From the NCBI GenBank assembly GCA_020631735.1, contig CM036199.1:15220834-15284833 (forward strand): a stretch of 64,000 bases of DNA, in the 5' to 3' direction. Made by a program: the position numbers and the translations under genes. This stretch comes from Saccharum officinarum (taxonomy: Eukaryota > Streptophyta > Magnoliopsida > Poales > Poaceae). This document shows positions 50,500 to 62,869 of this stretch, one piece after another. Each line of letters begins with the position of its first letter. Position 1 is the stretch's first letter. The notes under the pieces were generated by a model, which searched no databases, was not told the origin of the DNA, and saw only the letters and a program-made list of their open reading frames with translations.

Positions 50500-50841
50500 G
50501 GCCTTGTTGAGATGCGAAAAGTTTTTGGTGAAAATGTCACATCGGATGTTCCGTGCGATGTCGGAAGGGGTTTTTAGATACTAATAAAAAAACTAATTAC
50601 ATAGCTTGCCTGGAAACCGCAAGACGAATTTATTAAGCCTAATTAATCCATCATTAGCACATTTATTACTGTAGCACTTTAGTGTCAAATCACAGGCTAA
50701 TTAGGCTCAAAACGTTCATCTCGCGATTTCCAACCAAACTGTGTAATTAGTTTTTTCGTCTATATTTAATACTCTATACAAGTGCCGCAAGATTCGTTAC
50801 TGTAGTTTTTCGTGAAAAGTTTTTTTTATCCAAACAAGGCC
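50500..50841. mobile_element. Tourist-like MITE (copy B)
   Basis: Counterpart of 29227-29568 with the same TAA flanks and several 1-base indels. Confidence 0.85.
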
Positions 50842-51225
50842 TAACTTTCTAAATTCCTTGGTCCCCGCCCATGTCCAATATTAATGTCCCGTTTACATAG
50901 GTGCTGCATATTGTGTTATAGACGATGCAAGGCAGGTTTTTCGTAAACTTTTTGCGGACCGTATAAACAACAAAAACACTCAGCACACACATTGTTACTC
51001 CGTCCTTGACAGATTACACCATGAAACAGAATCATGACGGTGCGGTTTATTCATATAGGAATTCACATCAATCATACACGCGGCGCATGCATGCTGTAGC
51101 GACGATCCATGAAGCATGCACGACTCTGTAGGAGTATCTATGAGACTGACGATGGTAATAAGAAAAGTCCATATGAGTCACTCGAACTGACAATTAGGTA
51201 GTCGATAGATAGATGTATATATCAC

Positions 51226-51256
<31 letters not shown>

Positions 51257-51276
51257 TGGCAACGATTGGTCAGGAC

Positions 51277-51819
51277 TCAGGCGGCGGTGACGGCGATCTT
51301 CATGCCGGCCTGGCAGTGGCCGGGGATGCTGCAGATGAAGTAGTTGATGCCGCGGGCGAGCGTGACGCGGTCGTTGCCGGACTTGTACACCTTGGCGCCC
51401 CCGGGCGCGGAGCAGCCTTTGTAGCCGGCGGCGTTCACCGCCACCACGTTGTGCGCCGTCGAGTCGTACTTGAACACTGCACCGGCATATGTTTATGAGC
51501 ATTTAAAAAGCTTACGTCCGTTCGGTTCGATCGATCGGCCAAGAATTAATCTCTCTGCTGCATAGTATATCGATCGGTGAGAAAGGAAGGAAGAAGAGGC
51601 TGCTAGGTGAGAGGTCACAGTCGTCGTCGTACCTAGGACGTCCCCAGCCTTGAAGCGCTTGCCGTTGGTCCAGGTGTTGGTGTTGAAGCTCCACCCGCCA
51701 CGGTCGCCGACGGTGAACACGGCCGACTCCGCGACGTGGGCATGGAGGAGCACGCAGAGGAGCACCGCCGCCGCAAGGACCACAGCTCCACTGCCTCTTC
51801 CCTGCTGCTGCGCCGCCAT
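51277..51819 (-). CDS. plantacyanin (basic blue copper protein)
   Basis: Secreted type-1 copper protein of the phytocyanin family; related plant proteins act in cell-wall redox chemistry and pollen-tube guidance. Exon 1 is 51633-51819, exon 2 51277-51476, joined at a phase-1 GT-AG intron to give 128 aa. Residues 1-33 are a signal peptide (basic start, then a hydrophobic run VVLAAAVLLCVLL). The mature domain starts VFTVGDRGGWSF. Copper ligands are His71 (TAHNVV), Cys111, His116 and Met121 (ICSIPGHCQAGM); Cys84 and Cys117 form the expected disulphide. Met in the axial position marks plantacyanin rather than stellacyanin. There is no Pro-rich tail or GPI signal. The ATG at 51819 is chosen over an upstream in-frame ATG at 51891 because only it places the signal peptide at the N-terminus. 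Confidence 0.95.
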
Positions 51820-51915
51820 TGCTAGCTGCCTACTCACCTCACCAGCTGGAAGATGCTCAGACGACCGGCCGGCACACCGCACAGAGAGCAACTTCTGGTG
51901 CTGGTGGTATGTATG

Positions 51916-51923
51916 TATATATA
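51916..51923 (-). promoter_or_regulatory. TATA box of plantacyanin (B; A near 30666)
   Basis: The motif tatatata lies about 100 bp upstream of the plantacyanin ATG on the minus strand, a usual distance for a plant gene with a short leader. Confidence 0.5.
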
Positions 51924-52322
51924 GAGAGCAAGCGGCAAGCGAGCAAAAGTAGAGTAGCTAGTGATGGTGAGTGGACAGGTGGTTAGCAATGGTCGCCGGG
52001 GGTGCGCTCTCGTTTTATAGGCTCCATGGAAGTGGAGGCGTGAAGGTAAGTAGGCCCCGTCGAGGTGGAAAAGGCGAGTGGAAATGGAGCAAGCGAAGAG
52101 GGTTCGGCCAACGACCCACAACGGAGGCGCCCCATTACTTTTGGACCGACGCCGATGGATGACGGAGATGGAGACGAGCTGGTCGACAAGATGTAACAGG
52201 CACGTTTGGAGGTCTCCGAAGGCGTCAAGCAAGGGTGGAAAAACGTAAAGCTAACATCACGTAGATATATATGCATACTTACAAGGGAGAAACTCTACAG
52301 ACAAAAGCTTCATGGTTACACT

Positions 52323-55175
52323 CACTACACCAGAGAAGGACATCACTGGCGGTTCAAAACCCCCTTCACTGGCGGATTTTGAACCGCCATAACCAACTCG
52401 GCAGTGATAAGCTGATCACATCACTGCCGGTTATGCCAAACCGGCAGTGATAGCTCGTGTATCACTGCCGATTCGTGTTACAAACCGGCAGTGATACTTG
52501 AGCAATCACTGCCGGTTTGTGTTACAAACCGGCACTGATAGGCTATAAAAAAACAAAAAAAGGAAATACATGCTCGCTGGAGCATGCTCGTTGCTGCAGC
52601 CACCGCCATGTTTGCTGGCCACCGCCGCCGCTCCATCAAGCAGTTCATCCAATAAAAATTCGTGCATCACAAACAAAGGAGGAGGGATTCAACACATCAC
52701 AAATCAACTCACCCACAAAATGATTCGTACATCACAAAGGAGAAGGGTTCAGCATCACAAAGGAGAAGGGTTCAGCATCAAAAATTCGTGTCCCTATGCA
52801 TCTTAGTCTCAACCATATACTTCAACAGGGTGTGCTGATCCTCAAGTTGTTATAAGCGTCATTTCCCTTTAAACGAGTAAAAATCACCCTCAACTTGTTC
52901 AAATCTGATCTCTTGCTCAAAATTTTCACGAAGATCCATAACAACACGGGTGTGAAGGACCATATACAGCAGACCTTTGCAACCCTCCTAGAAAAACGAT
53001 TTCAAAAGATATAATGCTTGAAAAAGAAAACAAAGACTATCAGACTGAATTTACAGAACTTTCTTTCAGATGAGCACAATGAAAACAATCGAGTGAACCG
53101 AAACCAGAACACAAGAGAAAACTGTGTATGACTTGAGGACTTTTTTATGCTGTGTAGTAAAAACACAAAGGACAACCTAAGCTAGGCCTACTTCATATGT
53201 TCTAGTAGAAACAGTTAACCACAAAATATGACAGAAGAGAACCACATATTCTACCTGCATTATGCGGATCTTGTTATTATCACGAAGAACAATCCTACTG
53301 ATAGCCAGGTTTGGTACAAATCTATCAAATGATTTTTGTTAGATCATCCCTGTAATAAAATAAGAATGTGAACTCAAAAGATTGTAGAAGGATAGAACTA
53401 CTTACTCGGGCAAATTCTCATATGCCGTGAGAACATTCCATACCTCTCGAACTGGTGCTTTCACAGTGATACTAGCAAAAACACACCTATGAGCCCCTCA
53501 TGTTCCTTCATGCACACCGTATCACAGGATAAGACAAAATTTTAATGCCCTTCCCTTGATGGCTAAGAATCCACTAAGTAATGATATAAGTTTAGTAAAT
53601 TACCAACATGCCATCAAATCTTCGAAGATGGATCTCATCTACCACGCAAGGCCTATCAATTCTGCATACGTTTCCATATACACCCCATTTGCTAATCAAT
53701 TCAGAAGCAGGTGATGGAAGCACACTGCTAACACCAGAAGTGGGAGGTGCTTCCTTAAACTTACTAGAAGAAGTATCAATTGTCGTACTATGGAATTTAT
53801 CAAGCTGAGAAGAAGTAGATGATGGCTTCAAGTCCTTAACAGAGAATTTTCTCGAACCACAACTTTGATTCTCCAGATAAATCTTTTCAGCTCTACAAGC
53901 CAAGGCATCAAGATTTACAGGAAGATCTGACCTTATAATCTTTTCAAGAAATATAGCCGGGAAGTTAAATCTTGGTATCACATTAACTTCATACAGCAAA
54001 ATTGCACTAGAGGACCTGCTAGCAAACAAAAGCAAAATAGGCCATATTAGACTTAATATTCTTTTCCGCTCACTAGAAGTTGGAAACCTCTTTAAGGAAC
54101 AATGAAAAGAAGGAAAATTGTTTTTAGTCTGGGGCATCATGGTGATGCAAGTATAATCTAGTGATGAAATTAAGCTGGATGTTCATAAAAAGAAAAGCAA
54201 TAAATAAGGCAGTTAATAAGATGCATGTACTTATTCTTTATTGATTTACCTCCCATCCCACTTATCCTCAGAAAGAAAATGATCATCAGATGCATACCTT
54301 GGACCAGATCTTATGGACCATTTTCCTTCAAACTTCTTGAAGTCACCATCTACCATTGAGAAATGGAGTTCTCGCCCATTAATCTAAAAGCATAATCATG
54401 AACGAATAATCAAGTAACACAATGTAACTTAATATATATAGGATAGAAAATGGTTGAGATCCATCATCATTTTTCTGATTTGTTAAATATAACTCATACA
54501 ACAAAGAAATATATCAAAGAAAAACACAATAGCACAGCTCCACAGCAACGTACGGAGTCAGTGATTTCCTGGAGATCCAACACGACGCGCGCCTCAATGT
54601 GCCAGTATAACGCTCGCTGCAGGCCTCTCTGCTCCAGCCATACCCGCCCTTCATGCGGGCACGGAATCGTCCCACTGCAAGCAAGCACGAACAAAACGAC
54701 CCCAATCAGACACCTTCAGAAGGCACCCATCAGCGCAATCACAGCTCAGACGCGACAAATCGAGACGAGAAAAATGCGGACCTCTGGACGAGGTTGGGGA
54801 TAAAGTCGGTGAGGCGCTCGTAGTCGGTGATCCGGGCAGGGGAGGAGCGAGCGGCGCGCGGAGGTGCGCGACGGGGGAGAAGTCTGCGGAGAGAGAGAGC
54901 GGAGAAGTCTGGGTGCGGACTGGACGTGAGTTTAGACTTAACTATTCTGTAGTAGTGTTATCACTGCCGGTTCCAGCCACGAACCGGCAGTGAAGCTTCA
55001 CTGCCGATTCCAGCCACGAACCGGCAGTGATAATGAGCTTCACTGCCGGTTTGATCCCTAACTCAATCATTTGAATGTTTGTCAGAGTTTGAACCGGTAG
55101 TAAAGATTTATCACTGCCGGCCCAATGCAATCCGGCAGTGATGGGCCGGCAGTTATGCTTGAATCTGTAGTAGTG
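52323..55175. mobile_element. non-autonomous CACTA element carrying host gene exons
   Basis: The left end CACTACACCAGAG and right end CTGTAGTAGTG are inverted repeats, flanked by a 3-bp duplication ACT (52320-52322, 55176-55178). Subterminal arrays of tcactgccggttt-type motifs in both orientations occupy 52345-52545 and 54957-55150, as expected for CACTA transposase binding sites. No transposase gene is present. The interior is a host gene segment on the minus strand, described separately. Total length 2,853 bp. Confidence 0.88.
52780..54850 (-). pseudogene. captured SRPBCC/polyketide-cyclase-like gene segment
   Basis: Minus-strand exons with splice sites, in order: DYERLTDFIPNLVQ (54782 to about 54845); IPCPHEGRVWLEQRGLQ...IEARVVLDLQEI (54554-54674); NGRELHFSMVDGDFKKFEGK (54298-54383); an exon with LLYEVNVIPRFNFPAIFLEK and DRPCVVDEIHLRRFDG (53604-54015); ITVKAPVREVWNVLTAYENL (from about 53406); FVPNLAISRI...NKIRIMQ (53255-53321); EGCKGLLYMVLH...FEQVEGDFYSFKGK (52780-52987). 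This is two successive SRPBCC (COQ10/polyketide cyclase-type) domains of a plant plastid-type protein; I recall Arabidopsis At5g08720 as similar. Both the N-terminus and the end are missing, and the last exon has two in-frame stops after FKGK, so it is non-functional as that protein. Introns are kept, so capture was from genomic DNA. Confidence 0.82.
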
Positions 55176-55178
55176 ACT

Positions 55179-55767
55179 GTTCGATCACTAGTAGTAAATC
55201 AGCGTCCGATTACGAATGATCATGGAAAGGTTACATATATATATATATATATACGCTGTTCTATTCACATCGATCTATAAGCAATGACACACGTCGCCTT
55301 GACGTCAAAGCTAGCTATAGCTGCACGGTTGGGACTGTATGTGGTCCGCGACCGAAGACGATCGATGATAATATGAGAAAACATCTACGTCAAGTCGCCG
55401 TCCACTGGAACATTCACGACTGGTACTGCATTTCCACACACACATCATATCGATCGTATGCGTGCTCCTATTGACATCGACTTTTGTCGCTGCTCCCAAC
55501 AAGAAGTCACCCATATGTTAAAAAAAACAAGAAGTCACCCATGAATGGAAACTTTTTTTTTTCAACCGCACACAAACTTCAGTTTCCAGCTTTTTGTTTG
55601 TTTATTTCCACCACGTTGGAAAAACAAAAAAGTTTTAGAACCTACCACGTTGACAATATGGTACAACTAATCAACTATCGATGCACCATGCATGCATATA
55701 AGTGGCGGTTGCAATTTCCCTTTATTGGAGTATCCCAAGTTCGATAAGAAAAGACCCAAGGGCCAGG

Positions 55768-55770
<3 letters not shown>
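55179..55770. other. intergenic, no gene recognised
   Basis: AT-rich sequence with a short (TA)n run at about 55230-55252. Nothing else recognised. Confidence 0.5.

Positions 55771-55850
<80 letters not shown>
55771..55850. repeat. (TA)n microsatellite, about 80 bp
   Basis: Uninterrupted TA dinucleotides. The Mutator-like element begins at its right edge, and another short (TA)n run lies directly at the far end of that element (57186-57203), so the element probably inserted into this microsatellite. Confidence 0.95.
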
Positions 55851-55854
<4 letters not shown>

Positions 55855-56169
55855 TGCCGTGGGACATCGCCACGGCAAAAACGGGTATTTGGCTGGAACA
55901 CACCGCCAAACGTAGCATTTGCTGAGTAACATTCTAAATTCGTGTTTATTTGCCGTAACACACCGCGTCCATTATTTTATTCATTTTTCGTATTCGCGGA
56001 GAGAGAAAGTAGGGAAAATATCGTTTATATCCCCGTCTTCACGCTCCGGTTCACTGATTTTCGGTGGGGGGTTGGAACAGGGGCATGGTCGGCCGGCCAT
56101 GGAGAAGAAGACGATGCCGCTGCTGCCGCTGCCGGTGGCGCACAAGCACGTGCACGGAGCTCCCTGGGC

Positions 56170-56395
56170 GGTGTGGCCAGCCCATGGGCACGCTCCCCGG
56201 CGGCGCGGCCAGCCTAGGGGCGCTCTCCCCCACGGCGCGGCCAGCCCATGGGCACGCTCCCCAGCGGCGCAGGTGCGCGGCCGGCCTAGGGGTGAGCTCC
56301 CCGGCGGTGCGGCCAGCCCAGGGGCGGAGCTCCCTCGCGGCGCAGCCAGCCCAGGGGCGGAGCTCCCGGCAGCACGGCCAGCCTAGCAGCCGCCG
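56170..56395. repeat. GC-rich minisatellite inside the Mutator-like element
   Basis: About six to seven imperfect units of roughly 32-36 bp built on gcggccagcccatgggcacg and ctccccggc. Open in more than one frame, giving a Pro/Ala/Gly-rich translation with no recognisable domain. Confidence 0.8.
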
Positions 56396-56401
56396 GTCGC
56401 C

Positions 56402-56776
56402 ATGACCAGCAGGGCCCGCTCTTCGACCCGTCCTCGTCGCCGTCCTACGCCGCGGTGCCGTGCAACTCCTCCTCCTGCGACGCGCTGCAGCTGGCCATGG
56501 GCGGCATGTCGGGCACCGCGGCGTGCGGCGGCGCCCAGGACCAGCAGCAGCCGGCGGCGGCCTGTAGCTATACGCTCAGCTACCGCGACGGCTCCTACTC
56601 CCGCGGCGTCCTGCGCGCACGACAGGCTGAGCCTAGCCGGGGAGGTCATCGATGGCTTCGTGTTCGGCTGCGGCACCAGCAACCAGGGCCCGTCGTTCGG
56701 CGGCACATCTGGCCTCATGGGGCTCGGCTGGAGCCAGCTCTCGCTCGTCTCCCAGACCATGGACCAGTTCGGCGGC
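56402..56776 (+). pseudogene. captured aspartic protease fragment (nepenthesin/A1 family)
   Basis: Frame 1 reads LFDPSSSPSYAAVPCNSSSC and CSYTLSYRDGSYSRGVL (to about 56610); the reading then continues in another frame as HDRLSLAGEVIDGFVFGC, GLMGLGWSQLSLVSQT (about 56617-56760). These are consecutive parts of the N-terminal lobe of plant A1 aspartic proteases. Neither catalytic Asp motif (DTG/DSG) is included and one frameshift separates the halves, so there is no protease activity. In intact proteins this region lies between the two active-site aspartates. Confidence 0.85.
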
Positions 56777-57202
56777 GTCCTCCTAGCAGCCGCCGCTTGC
56801 CGCATCAGCAGGCCAGCACCTCGGCCCCGCCTCACGCCGCCGCCGCTCGCTGCAGCAGCAGGCCACCGCACCACCGCAGCTCGCCACCGACCGGCTGGCC
56901 GGAGAGCCCCGACCGGGTCTTCCCCACGCGCGGTCCCCTACAGGGCCGCGAAACGTGGTCCGGTTCGACCAAATCGAGTCTGGCTCGACCAAGTGCGGTC
57001 CAAGGGGCATCAGCGGTCATTTTACAAATTTTCTCTCTCCCAATCTCTGGAAATAATTATTTTAATTGACGCGGTGTCCACTGGCAAATAAACACGAATT
57101 TGGAATGTTACTCAGCAAATGCTACGCTTGGCGGTGTGTTCCAGCCAAATACCCGTTTTCGCGATGTCCCACGGCAAAAATTCCCTATATATATATATAT
57201 AT

Positions 57203-57716
57203 AGGGAGAGTATACTCTATAGCTAGCTACAGAATAAGTTATTCTGTAGCCACCTCCATTTACGATAATTTTATATACTAATTTACGACAATGTCAGTAT
57301 ATATTTACGATAGTTGAATTACTATAACACATGAGGGTATTTACCATAATGTTATAGTAAATCACATAGTAAGAAGTTACTATAATCTCATAAATTAGTA
57401 TAGCAATTATCGTAAATCAAAGTGGCTACAGAATAAGTTATTTTGTAGCCAGCTGTAGGGTAAGAGTATACTCTATAGCTAGCTACAGAATAAGTTATTC
57501 TGTAGCCACCTCCATTTACGATAATTTTATATACTAATTTACGACAATGTCAGTATATATTTACGATAGTTGAATTACTATAACACATGGGGGTATTTAC
57601 CATAATGTTATAGTAAATCACATAGTAAGAAGTTACTATAATCTCGTAAATTAGTATAGCAATTATCGTAAATCAAAGTGGCTACAGAATAAGTTATTTT
57701 GTAGCCAGCTGTAGGT
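57203..57716. repeat. tandem pair of 256-bp palindromic MITE units
   Basis: Two direct copies (about 57204-57459 and 57460-57716) with a 256-bp period and very few differences. Each unit starts tactctatagctagctaca and gaataagttattctgtagcc, and ends with an inverted match ggctacagaataagttattt then tgtagccagctgtag, so each is itself a terminal-repeat element. Such head-to-tail pairs sharing one terminus are known for some MITE families. Confidence 0.85.
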
Positions 57717-57721
57717 AATAG

Positions 57722-59939
<2,218 letters not shown>

Positions 59940-60204
59940 AGATTCTAGAGTTTGGGCACCAAATTCACTATGCAGAATTCCTATTCTCCGTCACATCAAA
60001 ATAGCGGCACATATATGGAGTACTAAATATAGATGAAATATAAAACTAATTGCACAATTTTGTTGTACTTTGCGAGACGAACATTTTAAGCCTAATTAAT
60101 CAATGTTTGGACAATTATTACCAAATAAAAATAAAATTGTTACAGTGTGATGTGACACTTACTATGCAAAGTTTGGTTCCAAATTTTGGAATCTAAACAT
60201 GGCC
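59940..60204. mobile_element. Tourist-like MITE
   Basis: Ends ggccttgtttagattct and ggaatctaaacatggcc, with TTA on both flanks (59937-59939, 60205-60207). The interior (caaagtacaacaaaattgtg on the complement) belongs to a different subfamily from the copies inside the duplicated block. Confidence 0.85.
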
Positions 60205-60279
60205 TTAGATGAAGGAGATAAATGAATTGATGGAGTAGTTATTATTTCTTTGTGTAGTGTTTATACGAGTTGACGAGTA

Positions 60280-60476
60280 TTCCCTCTGTCTAAAAAAAAG
60301 GAATCATTCTCGTTTTTTAAAAAGTCAACAACTTTTAATTTTGACCAAATATATTTAACCAAATATTAACATTTATGGTATATAATTAGTACCATTAGGT
60401 AAATCATTGAATATAGTATTTTCATAATATACTTTTTTGAGATATAAATGCTGCACGTAATTTCTACACGGAGGAG
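60280..60476. mobile_element. Stowaway-type MITE
   Basis: Left end ttccctctgtct and right end acacggaggag are inverted repeats of the ctccctccgt type, with TA on both sides (60278-60279, 60477-60478). AT-rich interior with ttttgaccaaat-type sequence. Confidence 0.7.
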
Positions 60477-60689
60477 TATCTCTTTATGTTGGGTTTGGAC
60501 GGTCCACATCCTTGGAATCATTTACTCTGGTTTGGTGTTGGATGGAACCGTCCTCAACAACGAATGAACTAGCATCGTCGCCGTGCCTGCCAGTTTAAGA
60601 TCCACCTCCACCCCAATTATGGCTGATTAATGCCGTGCTCATCAATCATGTAGAAGGTAGAACACTGAGAGTGAGAGCTCCCTCTTCCA

Positions 60690-62167
60690 ATGGAAGCGGC
60701 AGCTTCAATCCCAACTCCAAGGAGATGCCAGCTGCGGCAGCTCGTCTCATCCAAGGCTCCATCCGTTCTTGCTCCACAGTCAACGCTGCCCCGGCACCTA
60801 CCCGCCTTCGCCACGTCGTCCTGTCCTTGCGCGACAGTCACCGCCGCGTGCAGCGCGGCGCCAGGGCCTCCGAGTCCGCCGACGCGCCTGCATTCGGGCC
60901 GACCTGGCGGCCACCACGAGGGCCGCCGCCGCTCCAGTCTGACGGACGCGGCCGCGCGGCTCGCGTCTCGTCGGGCGGGGACCGCCGGGAGGCGTCGCGG
61001 CCGCGGTTCCTGTGCCTGCATGGGTTCCGCACCAGCGGGGAGATCATGCGGCGGCAGGTGGGCGCTCGAGGTGACCGCGCGCCTGGACCTCGTCTTCGCG
61101 GACGGGCCGTTCTCGGCCGAGGGCGCGTCCCGTGGCCGGCGTCCTCGACTCGACCCGCCCTACTACGAGTGGTGCCAGTTCGTCGGCGAGGATTTCCTCA
61201 GCTGCAGGAACCTGGACGGGTGCTTCGCCTACCTCGAGGAGCTGATGGGCAGAGATGGGCCGTTCGACGGGCTGCTGGGCTTCTCCCAGGGCGCCGGCCT
61301 GTCTGCCGCGCTTGCAGGGCTCCAGCAGCAGGTAAAGCAAGTGGTGGCTGTTGCCTGACACGACTTCATTTCCATTTGCACACACTGTCTTCCGTTTTCC
61401 GGCAGAGGTTGGCCTTCACCGGGGTTGCTAAGGTGAAGTGCGTGATAGTTATAGCCGGGGCCAAGATCAGGGCGCCGGTGGCGGTCGCGAGGGCGTTTGA
61501 CAGCAAGATTACGTGCCCATCGCTCCACTTCATCGGTACGTCTTCAATCTTCTTCATACTCTCTGTATGTAGAAGATCACAAATCTGCTTATTCTCGGCT
61601 GTCTTCGTACATTTTTGTGGTCTCTAGCGTTGTTAAATCGAGATACGGGGAAACGAAAACTGATCGTGAACACCGGACTGAACTTTTTGACTGGTTTCTG
61701 TAGGAATGTCTGAATCGTTTGGTGTAAAATTCATATGTTCCAAGCATCCTCTCTTTCTAACACAAGAATAACCGTGTGCAGGTGACGAGGACTTCGTGAA
61801 GGTTCACAGCGAAGAGCTTGTACAAGCATTTGCGGATCCACTTGTTCTACGTCATCCCTGCGGCCACACTGTTCCTAAACTTGGTGAGATCAGCTAGTAG
61901 TGCTGCCTTCTAAGGATTTCAGATAATGCTCAGTCCAAATACCACAAATTCAGATAAGCAGTCTCAGCATTAAGACGTCGGTGAATGATTAGACTTGTTT
62001 ATAAGCCTAGATGATTTTTCTTATTATTTTGCTTTCTGATAAATCTCTGTATGCTTGTACTCGCAGATGAGAAGGGTCTCCAAACTATGCTCACTTACCT
62101 TGACAAGATTGAGAGGGAATTATGGGAACATTCGTCAACTGATACTGAGATCATGGGCTCAAATTAA
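60690..62167 (+). pseudogene. FSH1-family hydrolase paralogue with N-terminal frameshift
   Basis: Diverged paralogue of the gene at 15695. PRFLCLHGFRTSGEIMRRQ (about 61000-61057) is in one frame; from EVTARLDLVFADGPF (about 61068) onward it is in another, so an indel, probably an 11-base loss by comparison with the intact gene, separates them. The rest reads through: DPPYYEWCQF, DGPFDGLLGFSQG (nucleophile Ser), then exons 61406-61535, 61782-61883 and 62067-62167 with GDEDFVKVH (Asp) and GHTVPKL (His). Exon sizes 130 and 102 match the intact gene exactly. The first exon runs uninterrupted to 61331, so the first two introns of the intact gene are absent. A frame from ATG 60690 stays open to intron 1 but scrambles the LCLHGF strand. 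Likely non-functional, unless the indel is a sequence error. Confidence 0.8.
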
Positions 62168-62613
62168 ACATGCTGCAGTAATGAAAAATCCACGAATTTA
62201 TAGCATGTTCTAAACAATCAGAAAGTTTAATAAGAGTTCGAGTTCTTCGCAATTTCTCGTCTCTGGGAACTTTTTCCTACTTAAACTCCCTCATAGCATG
62301 CATGAACCGGCCATCTTGTTTCATTGATCTTCGAAATGAACCAAAGTCATTGTTCGGATGACCCACGTATTTGCGCAAGCCTACAAGAATGAGTGCGTTC
62401 AGTGTTGAGAACGTTTTGCTGCTGCACCTGCAACTAGTGATGTGTGAGCGTCATCTGTGTGCCTAGCGTTGCGTGCTGTCTCTTCCTTTTAACCGAGAAT
62501 CATGGTATCTAGAATCAGGCCGGGTTGACGAGTGACTCAGGCTGTGACATGAAGAACCCATAAATATTTCTTTGCGCTCTTAGAGCATCTCCACCAGATT
62601 GAAAAAATTCAAA

Positions 62614-62869
62614 GGCTGTGTTTAGTTCCATTGAAAAGTGCACTATACAAAAAAAAGATTCCCCGTCACATCAAACTTGCGATACATGCATGAAGTACTA
62701 AATGTGGATAAAATCAAAAATTAATTGCATAGTTTGGTTGTACTTTGCGAGACGAACGTTTTGAGCCTAATTAGTCAACGGTTGGACAATTATTACCAAA
62801 TACAAACAAAATGCTACAGTATCACTACAGTGAATTTTGTCGCTCCAAATTTGGGAACTAAACACAACC
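62614..62869. mobile_element. Tourist-like MITE downstream of the FSH1 paralogue
   Basis: Ends ggctgtgtttagttcc and gggaactaaacacaacc, flanked by AAA on both sides. Similar in its interior to the copy at 59940, so the paralogue is bracketed by two members of one subfamily. Confidence 0.75.

Larger units (their letters stand above)
32526..53662. repeat. 21.1-kb duplicated segment, copy B (right of gap)
   Basis: Starts at the first base after the N run with sequence equal to 11235, and stays collinear with copy A until the base corresponding to 32425; single-copy sequence then continues. Reading frames of SRP19 and plantacyanin are intact here but broken in copy A, so B carries the better consensus in its right half. 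Confidence 0.95.
55850..57181. mobile_element. Mutator-like element carrying a host gene fragment (Pack-MULE)
   Basis: Long terminal inverted repeats: tttttgccgtgggacatcgc (left, 55851) is mirrored by the right end (57180 reading inward), and matching continues for about 105 bp with only an 8-base insertion (cacggcaa in the left arm) and two or three substitutions, then with lower similarity to about 170 bp. Long TIRs without a transposase and with captured GC-rich coding sequence are the Pack-MULE pattern. Both flanks are TA repeats, so the 9-bp target duplication cannot be read. Confidence 0.82.

Noticed and set aside
11235..53662. True recent tandem duplication of three genes
   Set aside because: Both borders coincide with the N gap and differences form a gradient toward the contig end; an overlap artefact explains this better, though it is not excluded without reads.
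55667..55961. Frames encoding (Tyr-Ile)n
   Set aside because: Translation of the TA microsatellite.
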